A DNA stretch of 64,000 nt from Andreesenia angusta (GTDB lineage Bacteria > Bacillota > Clostridia > Tissierellales > Gottschalkiaceae): positions 1 through 64,000 of the forward strand of contig NZ_MKIE01000006.1 in NCBI RefSeq assembly GCF_001855385.1. The letters are read 5' to 3'. A program made the position numbers and the translations under genes. Below the pieces are notes generated by a model. It did not search any database and was not told where the DNA came from. It saw nothing but the letters and a program-made list of their open reading frames with translations. Shown piece after piece: positions 51,363-59,268 of this stretch (the first letter of the stretch is position 1; the number at the start of each line of letters is the position of its first letter).

Positions 51363-52223
51363 ATGAAAAAACTTCTGATAACAGGGACAAGCAGCTACAT
51401 TGGGAATTCTCTAGAAAGCTGGCTTAAAAAAAGCGATGAAAAGTACATGGTGGACAAGATATCCCTAAGGGGAGAAAGCTGGAAAGACGTGGATTTTTCG
51501 AACTACGACTCGGTTTTTCATGTTGCAGGAATAGTTCATATAAAGGAAACACCTGAAAACAGGGACTCTTATTACAAGGTCAACAGAGACTTGGCCTTTG
51601 AAGTGGCCAAAAAGGCGAAAGCGGAAGGGGTCAAGCAGTTTGTGTTCTTGAGCACTATGAGTGTGTACGGTCTTGAAAGCGGAATCATAGACAGGAATAC
51701 TCCAATGAGTCCTAACACTAGCTATGGGAAGTCCAAAATTCAGGCTGAAGAGCTACTAGAGGATCTTAGGGAAGAGTGCTTTAAAGTGGCAGTCTTAAGG
51801 CCGCCTATGGTCTACGGAAAAGGGTGCAAGGGCAACTATCCTAAGCTGGCGAAGCTTGCCAGAAAAATACCTATATTCCCACAGATAGAGAACAGTCGGA
51901 GCATGGTGTACATAGACCATCTCTCTGAATTTACAAGACACCTTATAGACGACGAAAGAGACGGGCTTTTTTTTCCTCAAAACAGCGAGTATGTCTGTAC
52001 AAGTGAAATGGTTAAGCTTATAGGAAAGCATAATGGAAAGAAAATAATGATGACAAGGCTGCTCAATCCAATTATACGAGTACTTAAGACAGGGACAGTT
52101 GAGAAAGTCTTTGGGAGCCTTACTTACGATAAAAAGATGTCAGAGTACGGAAAAGACTATCAGCTGTTTGAGTTTGAAGACACGATAGAGGCGACTGAGA
52201 GGGGGAATAGAGATGAAAGTTAG
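51363..52223 (+). CDS. NAD-dependent sugar-nucleotide epimerase/reductase, WbpV-like
   Basis: An extended SDR of 286 residues. It has KKLLITGTSSYIGNSLESWL (GxxxxxG NAD-binding), FHVAGIVHIKE, LSTMSVYGLESG and SYGKSKIQAEELL with the Tyr-x3-Lys pair, then VLRPPMVYGKGCKGNY. This resembles WbpV/WreQ reductases that turn UDP-4-keto-6-deoxy-GlcNAc into UDP-QuiNAc. The adjacent initiating transferase and the locus dehydratase (43199) support that. A longer frame reaches into the preceding gene, but AGGAGGTG (51350-51357) selects ATG 51363. It overlaps galU by 11 bp. Confidence 0.82.
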   Translation: MKKLLITGTSSYIGNSLESWLKKSDEKYMVDKISLRGESWKDVDFSNYDSVFHVAGIVHIKETPENRDSYYKVNRDLAFEVAKKAKAEGVKQFVFLSTMSVYGLESGIIDRNTPMSPNTSYGKSKIQAEELLEDLREECFKVAVLRPPMVYGKGCKGNYPKLAKLARKIPIFPQIENSRSMVYIDHLSEFTRHLIDDERDGLFFPQNSEYVCTSEMVKLIGKHNGKKIMMTRLLNPIIRVLKTGTVEKVFGSLTYDKKMSEYGKDYQLFEFEDTIEATERGNRDES

Positions 52224-53103
52224 GAAGGCTATTATACCAGCTGCGGGTCTTGGCACAAGGTTTTTGCCTGCCACAAAGGCCCAGCCAAAGGAGATGCTGC
52301 CGGTGGTCGACAAGCCTACTCTGCAGTATATAATTGAAGAAGCTGTAGATTCAGGCATAGAGGAGATACTGATAATAACAGGAAGAAACAAGAAGAGTAT
52401 AGAGGACCATTTCGACAGGTCTATAGAGCTCGAGATAGAGCTTGAAAAAAAGGGTAAGACAAAGATGCTTGAGGAAGTTAGAAGGATATCCGACATGGCC
52501 GATATATACTATATAAGACAGAAAGAGCCTAAGGGTCTAGGCCATGCTGTAAGCTGTGCCAGAAGCTTTATAGGAGACGAACCTTTTGCGGTGCTTTTAG
52601 GAGACGATATAGTATATTCTGAAAAGCCCTGCCTTAAACAGATGATAGAAGTGTACAATGAGTACAAGACAACTATACTGGGAGTTCAGGAAGTGGAAAA
52701 ATCAGAGGTCAGTAAGTACGGAATAGTGGAAGGAAAAGCAATCGAAGAAGGTGTCTACAAGGTTAAGGATCTTGTGGAGAAACCTAAAGTTGAAGAAGCA
52801 CCTTCAAATGTGGCCATATTGGGAAGGTATATTTTAAGCCCGGATATATTTGAGATTCTGGAGAACACACCGCCAGGAGTCGGGGGAGAGATACAGCTTA
52901 CAGATGCATTGAAGAGTCTTGCCAAGATAGAAGCTGTGTATGCGTATGTATTCGAAGGCAAGCGATATGACGTTGGGGATAAGCAAGGGTTCTTGGAGGC
53001 CACTGTTGAGATGGCCTTGAGGAGAGAAGACTTAAGGGAAGGGCTGATGAAATACCTTAAGACTATAGTGGAAGCAGAAATACAAGAGGATAAGGAGATA
53101 TAA
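52213..53103 (+). CDS. galU: UTP-glucose-1-phosphate uridylyltransferase
   Basis: GalU makes UDP-glucose from UTP and glucose 1-phosphate. The 296 residues carry KAIIPAAGLGTRFLPATKAQPKEMLPVVDKP, the family signature, followed by EPKGLGHAVSCA, LLGDDIV and LVEKPKVEEAPSNVAILGRYI. It provides UDP-glucose for the GalE enzyme in the same operon and for general envelope glycans such as glycolipids. Confidence 0.97.
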   Translation: MKVRKAIIPAAGLGTRFLPATKAQPKEMLPVVDKPTLQYIIEEAVDSGIEEILIITGRNKKSIEDHFDRSIELEIELEKKGKTKMLEEVRRISDMADIYYIRQKEPKGLGHAVSCARSFIGDEPFAVLLGDDIVYSEKPCLKQMIEVYNEYKTTILGVQEVEKSEVSKYGIVEGKAIEEGVYKVKDLVEKPKVEEAPSNVAILGRYILSPDIFEILENTPPGVGGEIQLTDALKSLAKIEAVYAYVFEGKRYDVGDKQGFLEATVEMALRREDLREGLMKYLKTIVEAEIQEDKEI

Positions 53104-53105
53104 AG

Positions 53106-54257
53106 ATGAAGATTCTATATGTCGCAAATGTATATCGCCATATAACGTCCTTTCACATGCCCTATCTTAAGTGGCTGAAAAGTCAGGGATTTGAGGTCCA
53201 TGTAGCTGGAAGCGGAGACGAGAGCATTCCTAAGTGGACGGATGTGCCTTATGTGGACAAGAATTTTGACATATCGATAAAGCGGTCACCCTATAGCTTT
53301 CAGAATATAAAGGCGTACAAGCAACTTAAAGGGATAGTTGAGTCGGAAAAATACGATATAGTTCACTGTCATACTCCTATGGGGGGAGTGCTGGGAAGAC
53401 TTGCCTCTAGAGGACTTAGGAAACAGGGAACGAAGGTAATATATACTGCCCATGGCTTTCACTTTTGCAAAGGGGCACCGAAAATAAACTGGTTAATCTA
53501 CTATCCTGTAGAGAGATTCTTGTCAAGATATACAGATGTGCTTATAACTATGAACAAAGAGGACGCTGATATTGTACAAAAGTTCAAATGTAGAGAGCAT
53601 TACTCCATTCCAGGCATAGGCTTTGATGTAGCAAAATTTAAAAATGTGGAAGTAGATAAAGAGAAAAAGAGAGAAGAGTTAGAGATCCTCGAAGAGGAGT
53701 TTGTAGTCATATCTGTAGGGGATTTAACTAAGAGGAAAAATCATCAAAGCGTTATAAAGGCGATTTCAAAGCTGGACAGCTCAGATATAAAGTATATAAT
53801 ATGCGGAAAAGGTGTGCTAGAGCATGAGCTTAAGCAGTTGTGCCTTGAGCATGAGCTTAGCGAAAAAGTGATTTTTCTAGAGTATAGGACTGATATAAAT
53901 GAGATACTGAAATCTTCAGATGTCTTCGTATTCCCTTCGCTTCACGAAGGTCTAGCTATAGCGGGACTGGAGGCCATGGCGGCTGGAGTTCCAGTGGTGG
54001 CGTCTAATAGACGAGGCGTATCGGATTACTGCATAGATGAGAAGACGGCACTTCTGTGTGAACCTATGGATTCGGACTGTATTGCAAGGTCGATAAGCAG
54101 AATCAGAAACGAGAAAGGTCTTGCAGAGAGGCTTACAGAAGAAGCACGTAAAGCTATAGAGAAGTTTGACATTTCAAACGCCATGAGTGAAATGCAGAAT
54201 ATATATATAAAGGTGGCTCCTGAACTTTTTAAGGAGAAGAAAGCAGAGGGGAATTGA
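53106..54257 (+). CDS. Family 4 glycosyltransferase, EpsD/CapM-like
   Basis: A 383-residue GT-B enzyme. N-terminal marks are LYVANVYRHITSFHMPYLKWLKSQGFEVHVAG, VHCHTPMGGVLGRLASRG and YTAHGFHFCKGAPKINWLIYYPVERFLS, which closely resemble EpsD/CapM-type enzymes acting early on the lipid-linked sugar. The C-terminal VISVGDLTKRKNHQSVIKAI and VFPSLHEGLAIAGLEAMAAG hold the E-x7-E donor site. It follows galU by 2 bp and precedes galE by 1 bp. It could add the second sugar; identity unknown. Confidence 0.92.
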   Translation: MKILYVANVYRHITSFHMPYLKWLKSQGFEVHVAGSGDESIPKWTDVPYVDKNFDISIKRSPYSFQNIKAYKQLKGIVESEKYDIVHCHTPMGGVLGRLASRGLRKQGTKVIYTAHGFHFCKGAPKINWLIYYPVERFLSRYTDVLITMNKEDADIVQKFKCREHYSIPGIGFDVAKFKNVEVDKEKKREELEILEEEFVVISVGDLTKRKNHQSVIKAISKLDSSDIKYIICGKGVLEHELKQLCLEHELSEKVIFLEYRTDINEILKSSDVFVFPSLHEGLAIAGLEAMAAGVPVVASNRRGVSDYCIDEKTALLCEPMDSDCIARSISRIRNEKGLAERLTEEARKAIEKFDISNAMSEMQNIYIKVAPELFKEKKAEGN

Positions 54258-54258
54258 G

Positions 54259-55239
54259 ATGAGCATTTTGGTTACAGGAGGAGCAGGATACATAGGCTCT
54301 CACACAGTAAAATACCTCCAGCATAAGGGGGAAGATGTAGTCGTAGTAGACAACCTGCAAAGCGGGCATAGAAGCTCTGTAGATGTTGAGAGCTTTTACA
54401 AAGCAGATATAAGGGACAGGGATTCGATGGACAGAATATTCCAAAAACATGCAGTAAAAGAAGTTGTACACTTTGCGGCAAACTCAATAGTAGGAGAGAG
54501 TATGAAGGATCCATATAGCTACTACCATAACAACGTATATGGTACACTGTGCTTGCTGGACTCTATGAAAAAAAATGGGGTTTACAATATAGTGTTTTCT
54601 TCAAGTGCAGCTGTATACGGCGAGCCCGATCGGATTCCCATTGTGGAGTCTGCAAAAACAATTCCGACCAATGCTTACGGAGAGACAAAGCTTGTTATAG
54701 AAAATATGATGAAGTGGTTTGAAGTGGCGCATGGAATAAAGCATGTATCGCTAAGGTACTTTAATGCAGCAGGGGCCGAGGGGAGCATAGGTGAGGACCA
54801 TAGCCCTGAAACACATCTCATACCTATTCTGCTTCAGAAGCTGCTAGGACAGAGGGAGAAGGTATTTCTATTTGGGGACGACTATGAGACCGAGGATGGA
54901 ACATGTATAAGAGACTATGTTCATGTGCAGGACTTGTCAGCTGCCCACTATCTGTCTATAAATTACCTTAGAAATACTGGGAAGAGCGATATATTCAACT
55001 TGGGGAATGGAAGAGGATACTCTGTAAAAGAAGTCCTGAAATCTGTAGAGAGAGTTACGAAAGCAACTATAGATCATGAAGTCAAAGACAGGAGAGTCGG
55101 AGATCCTGACGTGCTTATAGCTTCCTCCGAGAAGGCCAAATCTGTTTTAGGCTGGAACCCTGAATTTGGAGATATCGAAAAAATCATAGGTGACGCATGG
55201 ACATGGCATAGAAAAAATCCAAATGGATACAAAGATTAG
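54259..55239 (+). CDS. galE: UDP-glucose 4-epimerase
   Basis: GalE interconverts UDP-glucose and UDP-galactose (or the GlcNAc forms). The 326 residues show SILVTGGAGYIGSHTVKYL, VVVDNLQSGHR, FAANSIVGESM, FSSSAAVYGEP and NAYGETKLVIE with the catalytic Tyr/Lys pair, then RYFNAAGA and CIRDYVHVQDL. It is the last gene of the polysaccharide locus and is followed immediately by a long hairpin. UDP-Gal or UDP-GalNAc is thus a likely donor for the polymer. Confidence 0.96.
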   Translation: MSILVTGGAGYIGSHTVKYLQHKGEDVVVVDNLQSGHRSSVDVESFYKADIRDRDSMDRIFQKHAVKEVVHFAANSIVGESMKDPYSYYHNNVYGTLCLLDSMKKNGVYNIVFSSSAAVYGEPDRIPIVESAKTIPTNAYGETKLVIENMMKWFEVAHGIKHVSLRYFNAAGAEGSIGEDHSPETHLIPILLQKLLGQREKVFLFGDDYETEDGTCIRDYVHVQDLSAAHYLSINYLRNTGKSDIFNLGNGRGYSVKEVLKSVERVTKATIDHEVKDRRVGDPDVLIASSEKAKSVLGWNPEFGDIEKIIGDAWTWHRKNPNGYKD

Positions 55240-55240
55240 T

Positions 55241-55294
55241 CAAAGCGGCTACGGTGATGATATAATAAGCATTATGTCACAGGTAGCCGCTTTG
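55241..55294 (+). other. Long inverted repeat between galE and cobT
   Basis: CAAAGCGGCTAC (55241-55252) is exactly complementary to GTAGCCGCTTTG (55283-55294). Inside are GTGA/TCAC and ATAAT/ATTAT, so nearly the whole 54 bp can fold into one long hairpin. A TATAAT box (55261-55266) sits at the apex. There is no T run after it. It may be a terminator, a processing site or an operator around the cobT promoter. Confidence 0.6.
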
Positions 55295-55331
55295 CTACAT
55301 AAAATAAACACTGAAAGAGGGATTGCAGTAG

Positions 55332-56396
55332 ATGAACAAACTAGATACGATAATAGAAAAGATAGTTCCAGCAGACGAGAGCGCAAAAGAGAGTGCCTCT
55401 GCTAGGGTGGACTCCCTTATAAAGCCGATAGGAAGCCTCGGAAGGCTGGAGGACTTGGCGGTACAGCTTGCAGGAATAACTGGGAGAGTGAACAACAGTT
55501 TCGAAAAAAAATGCACTGTGGTTATGAGCTCAGACAACGGAGTGGTGGAAGAGGGCGTGGCCTCTAGTCCGCAGGAGATAACGGCTATGCAGACTGTAAA
55601 CATGCTCAAGGGAATAACAGGGATAAGCGTGCTTTCGAAAGCCGCAGGAAGCGACATAAGAGTTGTAGATATAGGTGTAAAGTCGGACTTGGATTACCCA
55701 GGGCTTTTAGTTAGAAAGATAAAGCACGGCACTGACAACATGGCTAAAGGGCCTGCAATGACTAGGGATGAGGCCATAGCTTCTATAGAGGCTGGCATAG
55801 AGATAGTGGAAGAGCTTGTAGCGGAAGGCTACAGCATCCTCGGAACAGGGGAGATGGGAATAGGAAACACCTCGACTTCAAGTGCTGTGGCTATGGTGCT
55901 TACAGGGTGTGGAGAAGAGGCGATAGGAAAGGGAGCAGGGCTTGACGATGAAGCTTACAGAAAAAAGAAAGAGGTAATATCGAATGCTATAAGCTTGAAC
56001 AGACCTGATTCTTCAGACCCTATAGATGTGCTCTCAAAAGTAGGGGGACTGGACATAGGCGGACTTACGGGCTGCTTTTTAGGAGCGGCATACCACAGGA
56101 TCCCAGTATTCGTAGACGGAGTGATTTCAGCCGTGGCGGCGCTTTTGGCTTGCAGGCTAAATCCCAATGTAAAGGGCTATATTCTTCCGTCCCATATCTC
56201 CATGGAGCCGGCCTACCGTATAGTGATGGAAGAGCTTGGACTCAGACCGTTTCTAGATATGGACATGAGGCTAGGAGAGGGCAGCGGATGTCCCATGGGA
56301 TTTCAAATAGTGGACATGGCCTGCGCAATGATGAACAATATGGCCACATTTGACGAGATATCGCTGTCTGATGATTTCTTGGTAGACATAAGATAG
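55332..56396 (+). CDS. cobT: Nicotinate-nucleotide--dimethylbenzimidazole phosphoribosyltransferase
   Basis: CobT activates the lower ligand base of cobalamin by transferring phosphoribose from nicotinate mononucleotide. The 354 residues match the family, with SLIKPIGSLGRLEDLAVQL, VMSSDNGVVEEGV, LGTGEMGIGNTSTSSAVA and the catalytic Glu in MRLGEGSGCPMGF. ATG 55332 has GAAAGAGGG upstream. No other cobalamin gene or B12 riboswitch is in the window, so it may serve salvage of a lower base. It probably shares a transcript with cls, 21 bp downstream. Confidence 0.96.
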   Translation: MNKLDTIIEKIVPADESAKESASARVDSLIKPIGSLGRLEDLAVQLAGITGRVNNSFEKKCTVVMSSDNGVVEEGVASSPQEITAMQTVNMLKGITGISVLSKAAGSDIRVVDIGVKSDLDYPGLLVRKIKHGTDNMAKGPAMTRDEAIASIEAGIEIVEELVAEGYSILGTGEMGIGNTSTSSAVAMVLTGCGEEAIGKGAGLDDEAYRKKKEVISNAISLNRPDSSDPIDVLSKVGGLDIGGLTGCFLGAAYHRIPVFVDGVISAVAALLACRLNPNVKGYILPSHISMEPAYRIVMEELGLRPFLDMDMRLGEGSGCPMGFQIVDMACAMMNNMATFDEISLSDDFLVDIR

Positions 56397-56417
56397 GAGA
56401 TCCAAGGGGGGAGAAAC

Positions 56418-57950
56418 TTGCGAAAACTTTTCAACTTGATGTTTCACAGAGCCGTGCTTACAGCCATGGCTCTTTTTGTACAGATTACATTTTTGATAGT
56501 CATAATAATCGAGTTCAGGCATTACTTCGCCTTTTTCTATGCAGGGAGCATAGTGCTGAGCATAGTTGCAGTTGTGCTGATAATAAACAGCGACATGACC
56601 TCGGGCTACAAGATAGCTTGGATGATTCCAATCATGCTGTTCCCTATATTCGGAGGGCTTTTCTATATCTTTTTCGGAGGAAAGAAGCTCAGCAAGAGGG
56701 TAAGGCGGAAGATGAACTCAGTAGAGCTGAAGTTAAAGGAAGCTCTTGCGGAAAAAGGCACAACTATAGATGCACTTGAGAGTGAATGCAGTTCGGCCGC
56801 AAATCAGGCCAAGTATATACAGGACTATGCGTACTCGCCCCCGTATAACAACACTCTCACAAAGTACCTTCCATCTGGTGAGGCCAAGTTTAAAGTTCTG
56901 AAAGAAGAGCTTAGAAAAGCCAAGAGGTATATATTTATGGAGTACTTCATAATAGAAGAGGGCAAGATGTGGGGAGAAATACTGGAGATACTCGAGGCGA
57001 AAGTCGCCGAAGGCGTAGACGTAAGAGTTATGTATGACGACGTAGGCTGTATAACTAAGCTTCCGAAAGGCTATGACAAGCTGCTTGAGTCGAAGGGCAT
57101 AAAATGCGCTGTATTCAACCCTTTTGCCCCAGTGCTGTCTTCACGGCTCAACAACAGAAACCACAGAAAGATAACTGTAATAGATGGCCATACGGGGTTT
57201 ACAGGAGGCATAAATCTAGCTGATGAGTATATAAATGAATACGAGAAGTTCGGACATTGGAAAGACACCGCTATAATGCTTAAAGGGGAGGCCGCCTGGA
57301 GTCTTTCGGTGATGTTTCTTTCGCTCTGGGACTATGTAAATGAAATAGACGAGGACTACTCGCTGTTCAAGCCTCTAAGAGAGGAGCTTCAAGACTTTGG
57401 GGACGGATATGTACAGCCATTTGCAGACAACCCGCTTGACGAAGAGCCTGTGGGAGAGTCTGTATACTTGAACCTGATAAATAGGGCCAATAAGTATGTG
57501 TATATAACTACGCCGTACCTCATAATAGATACCGAGATGGTTGTGGCGCTTTCAGTGGCGGCCAAGTCAGGTGTAGACGTGAAGATAGTCACTCCGCATA
57601 TAGCAGACAAGAAGATAGTCCACTCTATGACAAGATCGTACTACCCAATACTTCTGAGAAATGGAATAAAGATATACGAGTATACACCAGGTTTTATACA
57701 TGCCAAGTCTTTTGTGGTAGACGACGAATACGGCGTGGTGGGAACTATAAATATGGACTACAGAAGTCTCTACCTTCACTATGAGTGCGGTGTATGGCTT
57801 TACAAGACTAGTTCGGTGGATGACATAAAGAGTGATTTTTTAGATACATTAAAGCTGTGCAGAGAGTACACTTTAGAAGATGTGGAAAAGACTCCGATCT
57901 ACAAGATTGTAGGGAGGTCTGTGATGAGGGTGCTAGCGCCACTTATGTAG
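56418..57950 (+). CDS. cls: Cardiolipin synthase
   Basis: A membrane-bound phospholipase D-family enzyme of 510 residues that condenses phosphatidylglycerol into cardiolipin. Two N-terminal helices (about 10-65) precede two PLD motifs: NHRKITVIDGHTGFTGG (near 248) and IHAKSFVVDDEYGVVGT (near 426), each with the His-x-Lys-x4-Asp set. TTG 56418 follows GGGGGGAG. It ends before a clear terminator. Its link to cobT appears to be only positional. Confidence 0.95.
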   Translation: MRKLFNLMFHRAVLTAMALFVQITFLIVIIIEFRHYFAFFYAGSIVLSIVAVVLIINSDMTSGYKIAWMIPIMLFPIFGGLFYIFFGGKKLSKRVRRKMNSVELKLKEALAEKGTTIDALESECSSAANQAKYIQDYAYSPPYNNTLTKYLPSGEAKFKVLKEELRKAKRYIFMEYFIIEEGKMWGEILEILEAKVAEGVDVRVMYDDVGCITKLPKGYDKLLESKGIKCAVFNPFAPVLSSRLNNRNHRKITVIDGHTGFTGGINLADEYINEYEKFGHWKDTAIMLKGEAAWSLSVMFLSLWDYVNEIDEDYSLFKPLREELQDFGDGYVQPFADNPLDEEPVGESVYLNLINRANKYVYITTPYLIIDTEMVVALSVAAKSGVDVKIVTPHIADKKIVHSMTRSYYPILLRNGIKIYEYTPGFIHAKSFVVDDEYGVVGTINMDYRSLYLHYECGVWLYKTSSVDDIKSDFLDTLKLCREYTLEDVEKTPIYKIVGRSVMRVLAPLM

Positions 57951-57972
57951 ACAATATATTTGAATATAGAAC

Positions 57973-58007
57973 AAAATACCCATATCGCTTTGAGATGGGT
58001 ATTTTTT
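57973..58007 (+). terminator. Terminator after cls
   Basis: AAAATACCCAT (57973-57983) pairs with ATGGGTATTTT (57995-58005) around an 11-base loop, followed by TT. It separates the cobT-cls unit from the iron-transport operon. Confidence 0.85.
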
Positions 58008-58091
58008 AATGTCTGAAAAGCCATCGTGATATCTGGGAAAAATAATCTACACTATTCCTATTAAAATAATGTGGATTTTTGAAAAAGGCTA

Positions 58092-58100
58092 TGTTATATT
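58092..58100 (+). promoter_or_regulatory. Extended -10 promoter of the iron-transport operon
   Basis: TGTTATATT (TG-N-TATATT) lies 14 bp before the Fur box and 52 bp before the start codon. No good -35 box is visible at 17 bp. Transcription would start near or within the Fur box, so Fur binding would block it. Confidence 0.55.
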
Positions 58101-58113
58101 AATAGGAGTGAAC

Positions 58114-58128
58114 TGATAATAATTATCA
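58114..58128 (+). promoter_or_regulatory. Fur box (7-1-7)
   Basis: TGATAAT-A-ATTATCA is a perfect 7-1-7 inverted repeat and matches the Bacillus Fur consensus at every base. It lies just after the extended -10 promoter and 24 bp before the start of the ferric-iron binding protein. With iron and Fur present the operon should be repressed. Confidence 0.92.
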
Positions 58129-58151
58129 ATACAAATAAGGAGGAATACAGG

Positions 58152-59231
58152 ATGAATTTATTTAAGAAAAAGCTAGGGCTTCTAGCCGCAACAGCGGCGA
58201 TAGGCTCGATGGTGCTTGCAGGATGTACAGGAGGAAGCGGAAGCGAGAGTGAAAGCAGTTCAACTGAGAAAAAGGAAGCTGGAGTGCTGAATATATACTC
58301 AAGCAGACACTATGACACAGATCAAGAGCTATACAAGATATTCGAACAAGAGACAGGAGTAAAGATCAACGTAGTAGAGGGAAAAGGCGACGAGCTTATA
58401 GAGAGATTAAAGAGAGAAGGGAAGGACACAGAGGCCGATCTGCTTGTAACTGCAGATGCTGGAATGCTGCACAAGGCCAAGACAGAAGGGCTTTTCCAGA
58501 GCATAGAGAGCGAAACGATAGAGAAAAACATAGAGGAAAAGCTGTTAGATCCTGACAGGGAGTGGGTAGGGCTTACAAAGAGAGCAAGGGTTATAGTCTA
58601 CGACAAGAACAGTGTGGACCCATCAGAGCTTTCGACTTACGAGGATCTTGCAAGCGAAAAGTGGAAAAACGAGATACTTATAAGGTCTTCTGAGAATATA
58701 TACAATCAGTCGATAATGGCATCTTTCCTGGAGCTGAACGGAGAAGAAGCTGCTAAGAACTGGGCGTCAGGCATAGTTTCCAATATGGCCAGAGAGCCTC
58801 AAGGCGGGGATACAGACCAGGTGAAAGCTGTAGCAGCTGGGGAAGGCAAGATAGCAGTTGCAAACACCTACTACGTGGGAAAACTTATAAACTCATCTGA
58901 CCCAGAGGAAGTAAAAGTGGGAGAGAGTGTAGGCGTATTCTTCCCTAATCAGGAGACTACAGGGACTCATGTAAACGTAACTGGTGCAGGGATCATAAAG
59001 ACATCCAAGAATGCGGAAAACGCGTTGGCGTTTCTGGAGTTCTTAAGCGGAGAGAAAGCCCAGAGGCTATTTGCAGACTCTAACTCTGAGTATCCTGGGA
59101 ACCCTTCAGTGGAGCCTTCAGAGACTCTAAAGGCTTGGGGTGAGTTCAAAGAGCAGGATATAAATTTGGCCATACTTGGGGAAAGAAACAGCGAAGCTGT
59201 AAAGATAATGAACGAAGTGGGTTGGAAGTAA
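58152..59231 (+). CDS. Ferric iron ABC transporter, substrate-binding lipoprotein
   Basis: A 359-residue FutA/FbpA-type protein, with a lipoprotein signal ending VLAGC (Cys25) and a Ser/Glu-rich linker. The binding fold starts with NIYSSRHYDTDQELYKIFEQETGVKINVVEG, typical of ferric-binding proteins with a Tyr in the YSSRHYDTD loop, and later has LVTADAGML, GLTKRARVIVYDK and VANTYYVGKL with a pair of adjacent tyrosines of the kind that bind iron. It captures iron outside the membrane for the permease encoded next. The Fur box upstream confirms iron regulation. AAGGAGG precedes the ATG. Confidence 0.94.
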   Translation: MNLFKKKLGLLAATAAIGSMVLAGCTGGSGSESESSSTEKKEAGVLNIYSSRHYDTDQELYKIFEQETGVKINVVEGKGDELIERLKREGKDTEADLLVTADAGMLHKAKTEGLFQSIESETIEKNIEEKLLDPDREWVGLTKRARVIVYDKNSVDPSELSTYEDLASEKWKNEILIRSSENIYNQSIMASFLELNGEEAAKNWASGIVSNMAREPQGGDTDQVKAVAAGEGKIAVANTYYVGKLINSSDPEEVKVGESVGVFFPNQETTGTHVNVTGAGIIKTSKNAENALAFLEFLSGEKAQRLFADSNSEYPGNPSVEPSETLKAWGEFKEQDINLAILGERNSEAVKIMNEVGWK

Positions 59232-59268
59232 GCAGAATTTCAAATGTGGATTTAAGGGGTGTGACAGA

